This document shows positions 1 through 7,012 of a stretch of DNA of 33,009 bases, piece by piece. Position numbers and translations under genes: made by a program. Each line of letters opens with the position of its first letter. Position 1 is the first letter of the stretch. The stretch covers positions 1-33,009 of the forward strand of contig CAITDH010000315.1 in the NCBI GenBank assembly GCA_903891045.1. Reading direction: 5' to 3'. The notes under the pieces are model-generated. The model was not told the origin of the DNA. It ran no database searches and saw nothing but the letters and a program-made list of their open reading frames with translations. Source of the stretch: an uncultured Desulfobulbaceae bacterium (lineage in GTDB: Bacteria > Desulfobacterota > Desulfobulbia > Desulfobulbales > Desulfocapsaceae).

Positions 1-59
1 AAAGTTGTGGTGTAAATAAACAGGGGACGGAGCACGATAGAATGCCAGAATCCGGACAT

Positions 60-455
60 TTAGAACGAGTACTTTGTCAATGGCAATTGAGTTACTTCTA
101 CGTTGTTTTTTAGCCGCTCGAGATTTTCCATTGCAATTTTTGCGTCTTTATTCGGTGTTTTTCGAGTTTTTTTAATAAACCCATGCAATAGCACAATGTC
201 GTTGTGTGGTGTTTTTACAAACAGTACTCGGGCTGACTCTTTGCCGCAATCTACGCGAAGCTTATAAATGGTTCCTTTATAACCCCATATCTTAGGGCTC
301 AGAATTTTCAAGCTGTTGCAACTATAAATGTCATTAAGTTCAACATACGCATGAAATTTTTTACATATAGCAGCTGCGAGTTTGTCAGAAACCATATTCA
401 AAAATACTTCGAACTCTGATAAGTCATTATACTCTTGTATACTTAGTATCTTCAT
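60..455 (-). CDS. HigB/RelE-superfamily toxin (phage Gp49-like)
   Basis: A 131-residue protein. Its middle part reads LLHGFIKKTRKTPNKDAK, the typical core of Gp49/HigB-type RelE-superfamily mRNA interferases, preceded by a conserved-looking RVLF strand and followed by a basic helix. Members of this family cut mRNA on the ribosome and are normally paired with an XRE-type antitoxin. The start is an ATG at 455. In higBA-type loci the antitoxin follows the toxin; that would place it left of position 60, mostly outside the window. The 59 bases visible there do not read like the start of an antitoxin. A REP-like hairpin lies immediately upstream. Assignment to the superfamily is fairly safe; activity and partner are unknown. 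Confidence 0.72.
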   Translation of the reverse strand: MKILSIQEYNDLSEFEVFLNMVSDKLAAAICKKFHAYVELNDIYSCNSLKILSPKIWGYKGTIYKLRVDCGKESARVLFVKTPHNDIVLLHGFIKKTRKTPNKDAKIAMENLERLKNNVEVTQLPLTKYSF

Positions 456-490
456 GTGGCAAATGGGGACATAAAAACATAAAAAGCAGC

Positions 491-548
491 ATAAAAAGGG
501 GTCAGAGTAAAATTAAATCAGTTTAATTTTATTCTGATCCCTTTTTAT
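491..548. repeat. REP-like perfect-stem hairpin
   Basis: Two 27-nt arms (491-517 and 522-548) are inverted copies separated by the loop TCAG. They differ at two positions, and both become G-U pairs if the plus strand is read as RNA. The arm core AAAAAGGGGTCAGAGT resembles dispersed elements that accompany REP-associated tyrosine (Y1) transposases in proteobacteria; that link is from memory, and no such transposase gene is in the window. It lies between two convergently unpaired toxin loci, so it could also end transcripts from either side. The structure is certain; the class is inferred. Confidence 0.7.
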
Positions 549-565
549 GTTTGCGAGAGGGGATA

Positions 566-820
566 TTAATAATGATATCGGAGTTGGGCAATTATAAGGG
601 AATCATTTTCAACCTTATATACAATGCGATGCTCATCCGTGATTCTACGAGACCAATAGCCAGAGAGGCTATGTTTCAGAGGTTCAGGCTTCCCTATCCC
701 CTCGTATGGCATCCGTTCGATGTCACGGATTAATGTGTTGATTCGTTTTAAAACTTTTTTATCGGTATTTTGCCAGTAAAGATATTCGTCCCAAGCATGT
801 TCTGAAAATATGAGCTTCAA
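566..820 (-). CDS. yoeB: YoeB toxin (ribosome-dependent mRNA interferase)
   Basis: An 84-residue protein, the usual YoeB length and colinear with the E. coli protein. The residues known to matter for cleavage are all present: Glu46 in KPEPLKH, Arg65 in EHRIVY, and the C-terminal RYHY giving His83 and Tyr84. YoeB binds the ribosomal A site and cleaves mRNA, and is held inactive by YefM. The start codon is TTG at 820, not ATG. It overlaps the yefM stop as TTGA, so translation is probably coupled to the antitoxin and kept low by the weak start. It is the second gene of the yefM-yoeB operon. No inactivating change is visible, so the toxin is probably functional. Confidence 0.95.
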   Translation of the reverse strand: MKLIFSEHAWDEYLYWQNTDKKVLKRINTLIRDIERMPYEGIGKPEPLKHSLSGYWSRRITDEHRIVYKVENDSLIIAQLRYHY

Positions 821-1068
821 TCTGCAAGCTCTCGCTCAGTCCCCTTACCTGCTTCAAGTTGAGCTATTGACTCAAGCAGTCGGCGGGCATTCTTGGGGCT
901 TCGTAAGAGGTAGGCAGTCTCTTCGAGTGCTTCGTAGTCATCAAGGGACATCATTATGACGGGTTTAGCTGCTTTCCGGGTAATAATAACCGGGGCATGA
1001 TCATCGCAAACTTTTTCCATCGTTTGTGCGAGGTTGCTTCGAGCCGAGGTGTATGTAATTGTATTCAT
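817..1068 (-). CDS. yefM: YefM antitoxin (Phd/YefM family)
   Basis: An 83-residue antitoxin. It opens with MNTITYTSARSNLAQTMEKV and continues with the PVIITRKAAKPVIMMSLDDYEAL block typical of the Phd/YefM N-terminal DNA-binding fold; the C-terminal tail is the part that wraps YoeB. The ORF track starts further upstream at 1122, but the ATG at 1068 is the true start because AGGAGGAAC sits directly in front of it (1072-1080), and the extra 18 residues would run across the promoter and operator. YefM represses its own promoter, more strongly with YoeB bound. The yoeB reading frame overlaps the stop codon. Confidence 0.95.
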   Translation of the reverse strand: MNTITYTSARSNLAQTMEKVCDDHAPVIITRKAAKPVIMMSLDDYEALEETAYLLRSPKNARRLLESIAQLEAGKGTERELAD

Positions 1069-1088
1069 GGTGTTCCTCCTGGGTGACA

Positions 1089-1132
1089 TGTACAGATAAG
1101 TGTACAATAAGCTAAAGTGCATAACAAGTCAA
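1089..1132 (-). promoter_or_regulatory. yefM-yoeB promoter with double TGTACA operator
   Basis: Read on the minus strand there is a -35 TTGACT (1127-1132), a 17-nt spacer, and a -10 TATTGT (1104-1109). Two TGTACA hexamers lie at 1101-1106, overlapping the -10, and at 1089-1094, just downstream. They are 12 bp apart start to start. TGTACA cores at this spacing are the established YefM/YefM-YoeB binding sites in E. coli, so this is a strong candidate autoregulatory operator. Confidence 0.87.
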
Positions 1133-1221
1133 TAAGCCGGACCTCTATAACTGAAAAGTCAAAACGCTCTTTGACAATCAGCGCGCCACCTTTTGATAGC
1201 ATCAGAATAATCTATCATCAA

Positions 1222-4200
1222 TCATATCCCTTCTTTCCGGCCGCTGTCACGGAGCAGGGCGAGCAGTTCGCCCGCGTTCAGTTTACCGGCAACATCCGCC
1301 CCATCCAGCAGCGAATCGGCAAGATCGCGCTTGTCTTTGTGCAGGCCGATGATTTGCTCCTCAATGCTGTCCTTCATCACCAGCCGATAGACGGTGACCG
1401 GCCTCTCCTGACCGATGCGGTGGGCCCGGTCCGAGGCCTGGTCTTCTACCGCCGGATTCCACCACGGATCCATGTGGATCACATAGTCAGCGGCGGTCAG
1501 ATTCAGCCCGGAGCCGCCTGCCTTGAGGCTGATCAGAAAAACCTCACCCATCCCCGATTGGAAGGCGGCGATCCGCTCTTTACGTTGCGCGGCTGAAGTT
1601 GACCCGTCCAGATACTGGTAGGGGATTTTTTTCTCATCCAGCAAGGTGCGGATGATGGCCAGGTGGTCGATAAACTGGCTGAAGACCAGGGCCTTGTGCC
1701 TGTTTTCCAGCATCTCGGCCAGGATATCACCAAAGACCTTGAGCTTGGAGCTTTCAATACCGGCCTCCGGCAGGACCAGGGCTGGATTGCAGCAGAGGCG
1801 GCGCAGTTTCATGATCTCGGCCAGGATCTGCAGGTGCTGGGTGTCACCCTGACCATTGCCGTCACTTTCCAGCTTGGCAAGGGCAGTCCGACGTTGGGCC
1901 TCGTAGAGTGCCGCCTCCGGTGCGGACATCTCCACCTGCAGGGTGATCTCGGTCTTGGCCGGCAGCTCCTGGAGGACCTCGTTTTTCATGCGCCGGAGGA
2001 TGAAGGGGTGGATCAGTCGCTGCAATTGCTGCAGGCGATTACGGTCCTTGTCGCGCTCAATGGGGATGGCAAAGTTCTCGGTGAAGCGTTGATGAGTGCC
2101 GAGCAGGCCGGGGTTGATGAAGTGAAAGAGGGCCCACAGCTCGCCCAGATGGTTCTCCAGAGGGGTGCCGGTGGTGATGATGCGGAATTCCGCATTCAGG
2201 GTCATGGCCGCCTTGGCCCGTTTGGTCTGGCGGTTTTTGATGGCCTGGGCCTCGTCCAGGACCACGGTCTGCCAGGCGACCCCGGCCAGCCGTCCTCCCT
2301 CCACCTGGAGCAGGCCGTAACTTGAGATCATCAGGTCAAAGGGGCCAAGACCGGCCAGCATCTCCTGGCGATCACCCTGGCCAAAGATCTTGACCTGCAG
2401 AGTGGGGGCGAAACGGCCAGCCTCCTCTTGCCAATTGCCGGCCACCGACAGGGGGGCGACTACCAGGGTTGGGCCATGAGGGGCGCGGAGGAGGATGGCG
2501 GCCAGGGCCTGGATGGTCTTGCCCAGGCCCATGTCGTCGGCAAGGCAGGCCCCCATTTGCCAGTGGCTGAGCTGGGCCAGCCAGGAAAAGCCTTGGCGCT
2601 GGTAGTCACGCAAGGTGGCAGTGAGCGTCGATGGGACAGGGGGTTGTACCACTTCAGCCAACCTGTTCTTGTGGGCCTGCCACTCTTTGTCGCCATCCAC
2701 GGACGCCTCCGAGGTCAGGTCGTCGAGGGCCAGCGCCGCCAGGGGGTTGAAGCGAATCCCGTCTTTGCCCTTTTCCGAATAGGTACGAAATTCCTCCAGC
2801 CGTTTTTGCAGGGCCTTGGTCAAGGCCAGGAAGGAGCCGTCCTCCAGGGGGATAAAACGGCCCTTGGCCTGGTCGAGCAGACCCAGGAGCTTCTGCAGAT
2901 CAAGGACAATCTCCCCCTCCACCTGCAGGCCGCCCGAGGCGGCAAACCAGTCGCGATCTTTTTTGATGTGCAGGGCGAGATTGCTAAAGCCGGTCTCCGC
3001 CCGCAGGGAAAAGGTCTGACCCTTTGGCCAGTGCAGGGTGCAGTCGGGAAACTGCCGGAGTTGACAGAGCAGTTCCAGGCTTGTTGCCGGATCGGGAAAG
3101 AAAAACTGGCCATCCACCTCTTCGGTATGGGTCATGATCGGACAGGCGTCAAGGAGCCGGTCGCGGTGGCTCGATTCTTTGGCCAGATCGCGCCTGGCCT
3201 GCACCCGTTTGCCCTCCTGCTCGCCAAAGACAATGGCCCCGCCCTGGCCCGGCTGATGCCATGAGCCGCCGGTGCTGATCGGCCTGACCAGGATTTCGGC
3301 CCGCAATCCGTCCTGAAAGGGGAGCAGCTGAAGATGAGGTCGAGGGTCTGAATCCACCTCCTCCACCTCCTGACCGCCACCCACATCGGAATGAACCGTG
3401 ACCATGGCCGACAGGGAGGATGCCAGCTCCCGCACCTGCTCAGTGGCGCTTGCGGGCAGAACCAGTTTCTCACTGAGCAGGGTGGCCAGATTGGCTTGGG
3501 CCGGCTTGATCTCAAAGACCTTGAAGCAGGTGGCACTTTCCCGCTGGAGAAAGGCAGAGGTGGCGGCTGCGGGTGGGGTCGGCCACAGCGAGAGGGTGAG
3601 TTTGTCGTCTTTTTTGGTGATCCGCAACTCCAGCTCGCCACGCATCAGTTCAACCTGCACCCCGGGGGTATCCGCCAGGAACAGGAGGGGGTGGTCAATG
3701 GCTGCAACCAGGGTCTTCTTCATATCGAACTGGTAGGCATCCTCGTAGTAATAATATTGGCGATTGTAGATAAGGGTTCGGCACATACGCCGGTCCTGGT
3801 CGCTCAGTCCCTCCATCTTCTCAAACTGTTCGTACAGGGTCTTGAGGGCGACACCCCGGCCCTTGCTCCACTTGCCGGTTTTGCCCATCTTCTGCAGAAC
3901 CGGGGCGAGAATACAGTAACTTTTTGATGGGTAGTAAGAGAACATCCAGATCAGCCGTTGACCATTGGGGACCGCCGCATTTCCCGGCAAACTATCCTTG
4001 GCAATCAGTGCCAGCAGGGCTTGCAGACGCTGGGTGTTCTTGTCCTTGGGCTGGACGATGGGGACGCAACTGGTGGTCTGGCAACGCTTATGAAGATCAG
4101 CCGCCAGTTTTTTGTTGTCGTCTGCCTTCCTGCCCATGGCTGCAAGCAATGCCGCGCCTTCGGCGGCGATCCAGGGGTAACCATTTTTAACGGCATTGAG

Positions 4201-5400
4201 GTAAAGGGGCTCGCATAGCTTGGGTAGCACCTGGTATGCCTTCTCCCGGTCAGCCCACCAGAGGCTGAGGAAATACAGGAATTGGTAGAGGGGGTATTGG
4301 GATAAGTTGTTTTTTCCCCAATACCCTTCTTCATGCGGTTGGCCTTCTTGCTGGGCAAAGACGATCTTGAGGTTGTTGGTGATTCCATCCGGCAGCAGCT
4401 CCTGCTTGTGAGCGGTTTCCACCAGATCAGTGCCTGTCTTCAGGTTCTGCATCCCAGGGATGGCCAGGAGCGAGCAGAGGTGGAAGATGCCGGGGATCCC
4501 GAAAATGATTGTTTTTCGTTTCCCCGTGTATTTTTTGATTTCCTTCAGGGCCTCATCAAAGAGGAAATTGGCCGTTTCGTATTGTCCCTGGAAAAAATGG
4601 ATGGTTGCCAGACTGCATTTCCGGTTTGTGGAAAAGTGGTCTGGCCAGGAAAGATTGACGATCTCCATGGCCTGATCCATCTTGCCGGTCACGAGCAGAT
4701 ACAAGATCAGGGTCAGGGGGGAGGCGGTCATGGGCGCACTGCGAAAATCTTCGATGAGGAAGTTCGCGAGTTCCGGGTTGGGCTGCATGGAGTTGAAGTC
4801 GTCTTCAAGAAAATGCTGGCCAATGGTTTGGCGGTGGGGTGAGTGGCGCAGGAGCGGCAAGGAGAGGGGCGAACCGAACAGGGTGTCCAATGGATGAGAA
4901 TCCATGACATGACCAAACTCATAATAGATGGTGTCGATGGTCTTTTGCACCTCGGTCATGGATATCGACTGGTCGAAGATCTGCCCTTGCAGGATCCGCA
5001 GGGCATGGTCAAGGGATGGGAAAAAACGATTCCAGGCGGGTTTGGCGCCTCGGTAGAGGACGGTCAGGCAATCGTTGAGCGTGGCAAAAAGATTGTGGTC
5101 AAGGAGATCAAGAAGGACATGGCCTCTGAGCAGCGGTTGATGGCTGGCCATTCCTTTTTGTTTGCAGGTCAGTTCGGCTTCTTCGAGCCGGTGCAGGGCT
5201 GCGGCAATCTCTTTGCGGTCTGGGTACCATTTTTTCTGGTTGCGAAGATCAAGACGCTCCAGACAGCTAAGCAGTTCGTCCTGGCGCATGGTCCCGATAT
5301 TGAGGCAGAGCAGGTGGACAATGGCCTGCTCCAGAGGAGCGAGGGCCTGATAGCGGGCGATAAGTTCAACGGTTGTGGTGGTCATGATGGCGCGTGGCAT
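1222..5400 (-). CDS. SNF2/Swi2-family DEAD/DEAH-box ATPase with long N-terminal extension
   Basis: A 1392-residue protein whose last ~500 residues are a complete SNF2 motor. The Walker A segment DDMGLGKTIQAL is near residue 958, the Walker B box DEAQ near 1049, TGTPLENHLGELW follows, LDGSTSAAQR is near 1266, and the motif V/VI region GGSGLNLTAADYVI to DRAHRIGQ near 1330. Such ATPases translocate on double-stranded DNA and remodel protein-DNA complexes; RapA/HepA is the best-known bacterial relative. The first ~900 residues hold a possible winged-helix start and helical, TPR-like stretches around residues 240-400, with no zinc-binding SWIM motif seen. No methyltransferase or nuclease lies alongside. 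The start is uncertain: ATGs at 5400 and 5385 both lack a clear ribosome site. Confidence 0.9.
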   Translation of the reverse strand: MPRAIMTTTTVELIARYQALAPLEQAIVHLLCLNIGTMRQDELLSCLERLDLRNQKKWYPDRKEIAAALHRLEEAELTCKQKGMASHQPLLRGHVLLDLLDHNLFATLNDCLTVLYRGAKPAWNRFFPSLDHALRILQGQIFDQSISMTEVQKTIDTIYYEFGHVMDSHPLDTLFGSPLSLPLLRHSPHRQTIGQHFLEDDFNSMQPNPELANFLIEDFRSAPMTASPLTLILYLLVTGKMDQAMEIVNLSWPDHFSTNRKCSLATIHFFQGQYETANFLFDEALKEIKKYTGKRKTIIFGIPGIFHLCSLLAIPGMQNLKTGTDLVETAHKQELLPDGITNNLKIVFAQQEGQPHEEGYWGKNNLSQYPLYQFLYFLSLWWADREKAYQVLPKLCEPLYLNAVKNGYPWIAAEGAALLAAMGRKADDNKKLAADLHKRCQTTSCVPIVQPKDKNTQRLQALLALIAKDSLPGNAAVPNGQRLIWMFSYYPSKSYCILAPVLQKMGKTGKWSKGRGVALKTLYEQFEKMEGLSDQDRRMCRTLIYNRQYYYYEDAYQFDMKKTLVAAIDHPLLFLADTPGVQVELMRGELELRITKKDDKLTLSLWPTPPAAATSAFLQRESATCFKVFEIKPAQANLATLLSEKLVLPASATEQVRELASSLSAMVTVHSDVGGGQEVEEVDSDPRPHLQLLPFQDGLRAEILVRPISTGGSWHQPGQGGAIVFGEQEGKRVQARRDLAKESSHRDRLLDACPIMTHTEEVDGQFFFPDPATSLELLCQLRQFPDCTLHWPKGQTFSLRAETGFSNLALHIKKDRDWFAASGGLQVEGEIVLDLQKLLGLLDQAKGRFIPLEDGSFLALTKALQKRLEEFRTYSEKGKDGIRFNPLAALALDDLTSEASVDGDKEWQAHKNRLAEVVQPPVPSTLTATLRDYQRQGFSWLAQLSHWQMGACLADDMGLGKTIQALAAILLRAPHGPTLVVAPLSVAGNWQEEAGRFAPTLQVKIFGQGDRQEMLAGLGPFDLMISSYGLLQVEGGRLAGVAWQTVVLDEAQAIKNRQTKRAKAAMTLNAEFRIITTGTPLENHLGELWALFHFINPGLLGTHQRFTENFAIPIERDKDRNRLQQLQRLIHPFILRRMKNEVLQELPAKTEITLQVEMSAPEAALYEAQRRTALAKLESDGNGQGDTQHLQILAEIMKLRRLCCNPALVLPEAGIESSKLKVFGDILAEMLENRHKALVFSQFIDHLAIIRTLLDEKKIPYQYLDGSTSAAQRKERIAAFQSGMGEVFLISLKAGGSGLNLTAADYVIHMDPWWNPAVEDQASDRAHRIGQERPVTVYRLVMKDSIEEQIIGLHKDKRDLADSLLDGADVAGKLNAGELLALLRDSGRKEGI

Positions 5401-5774
5401 GGATGTTTGCGGGATGGCGGATGATTTGGGAGCGACCCCATGGGATGGATTTTTTCAAGATTGAAAAAATAATTTATCCCATAACCCGGCTCGTGTCCAT
5501 TGCCATTTACACAGGGGAGGTGTGTTCTTGGAGTTTTACCAGAGGTTTAGGTGGTAACACTTTGCGGGACAAATGAAGGTAATGGCAGCGGATTTTAAGA
5601 TGTGCAAAGGAAAATCAGTGGTGATGGCTACAGCATGAGGGACAACGGAGTATTTCACCACGATAAATTCAGAGATCTTTATAGATAAGCTCTAAGTCCG
5701 CAACTACTTGTAACTTGACAAAGATTTCCAGCCACACACCGCTTCCCATACCAGAAAACCAAACAATTGACTCC
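5401..5774. other. Divergent intergenic region, no gene seen
   Basis: Together with the following 156 bases this forms a 530-bp spacer between the minus-strand SNF2 gene and the plus-strand barrel gene, so it should contain the SNF2 promoter. The only clear structure is a 20-bp perfect AT-rich palindrome at 5450-5469 (TTTTTTCAAGATTGAAAAAA), about 50 bp upstream of the SNF2 start. It could be a protein-binding site or simply AT-rich promoter DNA. The ORF-track reading frames here (5394-5576 and 5704-5901) have no recognisable content. Confidence 0.5.
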
Positions 5775-5825
5775 ATCTTGATACTTTTGTGACAACTTTA
5801 CCAGATGTTTTGACCCTATCTTTAT
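5775..5825 (+). promoter_or_regulatory. kdp-like upstream control block, copy A (before barrel gene)
   Basis: This 51-nt block aligns without gaps to 8872-8922 upstream of kdpA, with 38 of 51 positions identical. Its 3' part, GTTTTGACCCTATCTTTAT, matches 18 of 19. TTGACC could serve as a -35 element, but no convincing -10 is evident in either copy. Because it is shared with the K+-uptake operon it is a candidate KdpE-dependent promoter or binding site; that function is inferred. Confidence 0.6.
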
Positions 5826-5864
5826 GCAAGAACTGATACAAACAAGGAAATCTGAAATATCGCA

Positions 5865-5912
5865 ATGAACATCTATGATTGGCAGAAAACACTTTTATCA
5901 AGAATCTATTAA
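5865..5912 (+). pseudogene. Truncated copy of the 5' end of kdpA
   Basis: A 15-codon frame, MNIYDWQKTLLSRIY, ends in TAA 18 bp before the barrel gene. Its first ten residues match the KdpA start [10 protein letters not shown] at 8 of 10, and about 28 of the first 33 bases are identical to kdpA from 9040. It lies 39 nt downstream of control block A, in the same order as block and gene at kdpA, but without roughly 76 nt of the kdpA leader. The simplest reading is that a duplicated kdp promoter plus first codons was left in front of the barrel gene. It might still be translated as a leader peptide, but its ribosome site is weak. Confidence 0.65.
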
Positions 5913-5930
5913 TGGAAAAGGAGAAAACAA

Positions 5931-6734
5931 ATGAAAACGAAAAAAAAGATCAGTCTGGCAGTATTGGGAGCCTTGTGCTGCATGCAGTTTAGCGGCGTGG
6001 CCATGGCAGAAGAGGACAAACCTACGGCGAACCTCGCGGTCAGCGCCCTGAGCAAGTATGTCTGGCGCGGCTTTGAAATGACCAAGGACAGCCTTGTCCT
6101 CCAGCCGTCAATGACGGTTGCCTACAAAGGATTTTCCGCCAATGCCTGGGGCAACGAAGACACCAAGGTGTATGTGCAAAGCGCCGAAGGAGCGGGGACA
6201 AATAACTGGACAGAGACCGATTTGACCCTGGCCTACGACTGGACCATGGGCCCAGTAGGCCTGACCGCTGGCTATATCTATTACAGCCTTATCGGTTTGG
6301 ACAGCCAGGAGGTCTTTGGCCGTGCCACCCTCCACACCCTCTTGACACCGACCTTGACAGTGTATCGGGATTACGACCACTATGCCGGCTGGTATACGAC
6401 GCTTGGTATGTCTCATACCGTGCCGCTCATGGACCAGATCAGCCTCAACCTCGGCGCCCAGATAGGCTACCTGGCGGCTGACGATGCCAATTCCTACGCC
6501 AAGGTCGGCACCGCCGAGGCCTACAAAGGCTTCCATGACGGCCTGCTGTCGGCCTCCATCGCTATCCCGATAAATCAGTACATCTCCATCACCCCAGTGC
6601 TGAACTACTCGTTCCCATTGACCAGCAACGCCCGTGACCTGCTTAAGACCAATAGCCAGGAGTTTCTCAACAGTGGCTCTGACGGCAGGAGTGATTTCAT
6701 CTACGGCGGAATTACGGTCTCCATGGCCTTCTAA
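5931..6734 (+). CDS. Putative outer-membrane beta-barrel protein (TorF/Gcw_chp-like)
   Basis: A 267-residue exported protein. A basic start MKTKKKIS and a hydrophobic core end at a probable signal-peptidase site after GVAMA (about residue 26). The mature part begins with SALSKYVWRGFEMTKDS followed by alternating short strands (for example LTLAYDWTMGPVGLTAGYIYY) and ends in ITVSMAF, the terminal Phe typical of barrels inserted by the BAM machinery. The KYVWRG-type opening resembles the Gcw_chp/TorF family of putative porins, whose substrates are mostly unknown. AAGGAG at 5918-5923 supports the ATG at 5931. The kdp-like block upstream suggests induction under K+ limitation, which would fit an ion-permeable porin; that role is inferred. 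Confidence 0.7.
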   Translation: MKTKKKISLAVLGALCCMQFSGVAMAEEDKPTANLAVSALSKYVWRGFEMTKDSLVLQPSMTVAYKGFSANAWGNEDTKVYVQSAEGAGTNNWTETDLTLAYDWTMGPVGLTAGYIYYSLIGLDSQEVFGRATLHTLLTPTLTVYRDYDHYAGWYTTLGMSHTVPLMDQISLNLGAQIGYLAADDANSYAKVGTAEAYKGFHDGLLSASIAIPINQYISITPVLNYSFPLTSNARDLLKTNSQEFLNSGSDGRSDFIYGGITVSMAF

Positions 6735-6753
6735 TGGAAGTTAATTGATCGAT

Positions 6754-6973
6754 GCCGTGAAAACGGCAGGTTGTTGATGGCTCAAGTTTAATAGCCGGAG
6801 ACCTGCCGTCTCCATTTTCCCCACGCCACTTGGGCGTTTGTCTTTGATGCCTGATCAACAGCTCCCTATTCCATTGGTTCACCGGGTGAAAATTCCTTGC
6901 TGAGAAAAAGAACACCGTACAGGCGTAGGTGCAGTGTATCTTCCCAGCGAGGGGGCCAATGCACCCCCAGGGT
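6754..6973 (+). ncRNA. Candidate structured leader RNA upstream of the lysozyme-like gene
   Basis: This stretch carries many mutually exclusive helices. They include GCCGT-GAAA-ACGGC (6754-6767), ACGGCAGGT/ACCTGCCGT (6763-6771 with 6801-6809), GGCT/AGCC (6779-6782 with 6793-6796), GGAGAC/GTCTCC (6797-6802 with 6808-6813), GGTGCA/TGCACC (6928-6933 with 6960-6965) and GGGGG/CCCCC (6951-6955 with 6964-6968). Shared strands such as 6763-6767 and 6964-6965 can pair two ways, as in riboswitches and attenuators. It ends about 40 nt before the lysozyme-like gene. I could not match it to a riboswitch class with confidence. The 5' part could instead simply be the 3' end of the barrel-gene transcript. 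Confidence 0.4.
6823..6846 (+). terminator. Candidate intrinsic terminator or attenuator
   Basis: A short stem ACGCC/GGCGT (6823-6827 and 6833-6837) with loop ACTTG is followed by TTTGTCTTT. The GC-rich stem and interrupted T tract fit a weak Rho-independent terminator, either ending the barrel-gene transcript or acting as an attenuator inside the structured leader. Confidence 0.4.
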
Positions 6974-7012
6974 AGCCTGCCAAGTCATCAAGAGTTTATA
7001 GGAGTCTAAGAA

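Noticed and set aside
1663-2325. Long plus-strand frames inside the SNF2 gene (1663-2325, 2428-3264, 3391-3927, 4843-5424)
   Set aside because: They are antisense shadows of a GC-rich gene, with no domain-like sequence or ribosome sites.
1222-5400. SNF2 helicase as part of a DISARM-type defence system
   Set aside because: No DNA methyltransferase, DUF1998 or phospholipase-D gene is adjacent. A lone SNF2 protein is common in bacterial chromosomes.
5450-5469. Palindrome TTTTTTCAAGATTGAAAAAA as a transcription terminator
   Set aside because: It lies upstream of both divergent genes, has an AT-only outer stem, and ends no visible transcript.
6754-6973. Firm assignment of the leader as a ydaO (c-di-AMP) or GEMM (c-di-GMP/cGAMP) riboswitch
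   Set aside because: Only loose similarities were seen, and the highly conserved internal motifs of both classes could not be located. It is kept only as a candidate structured RNA.
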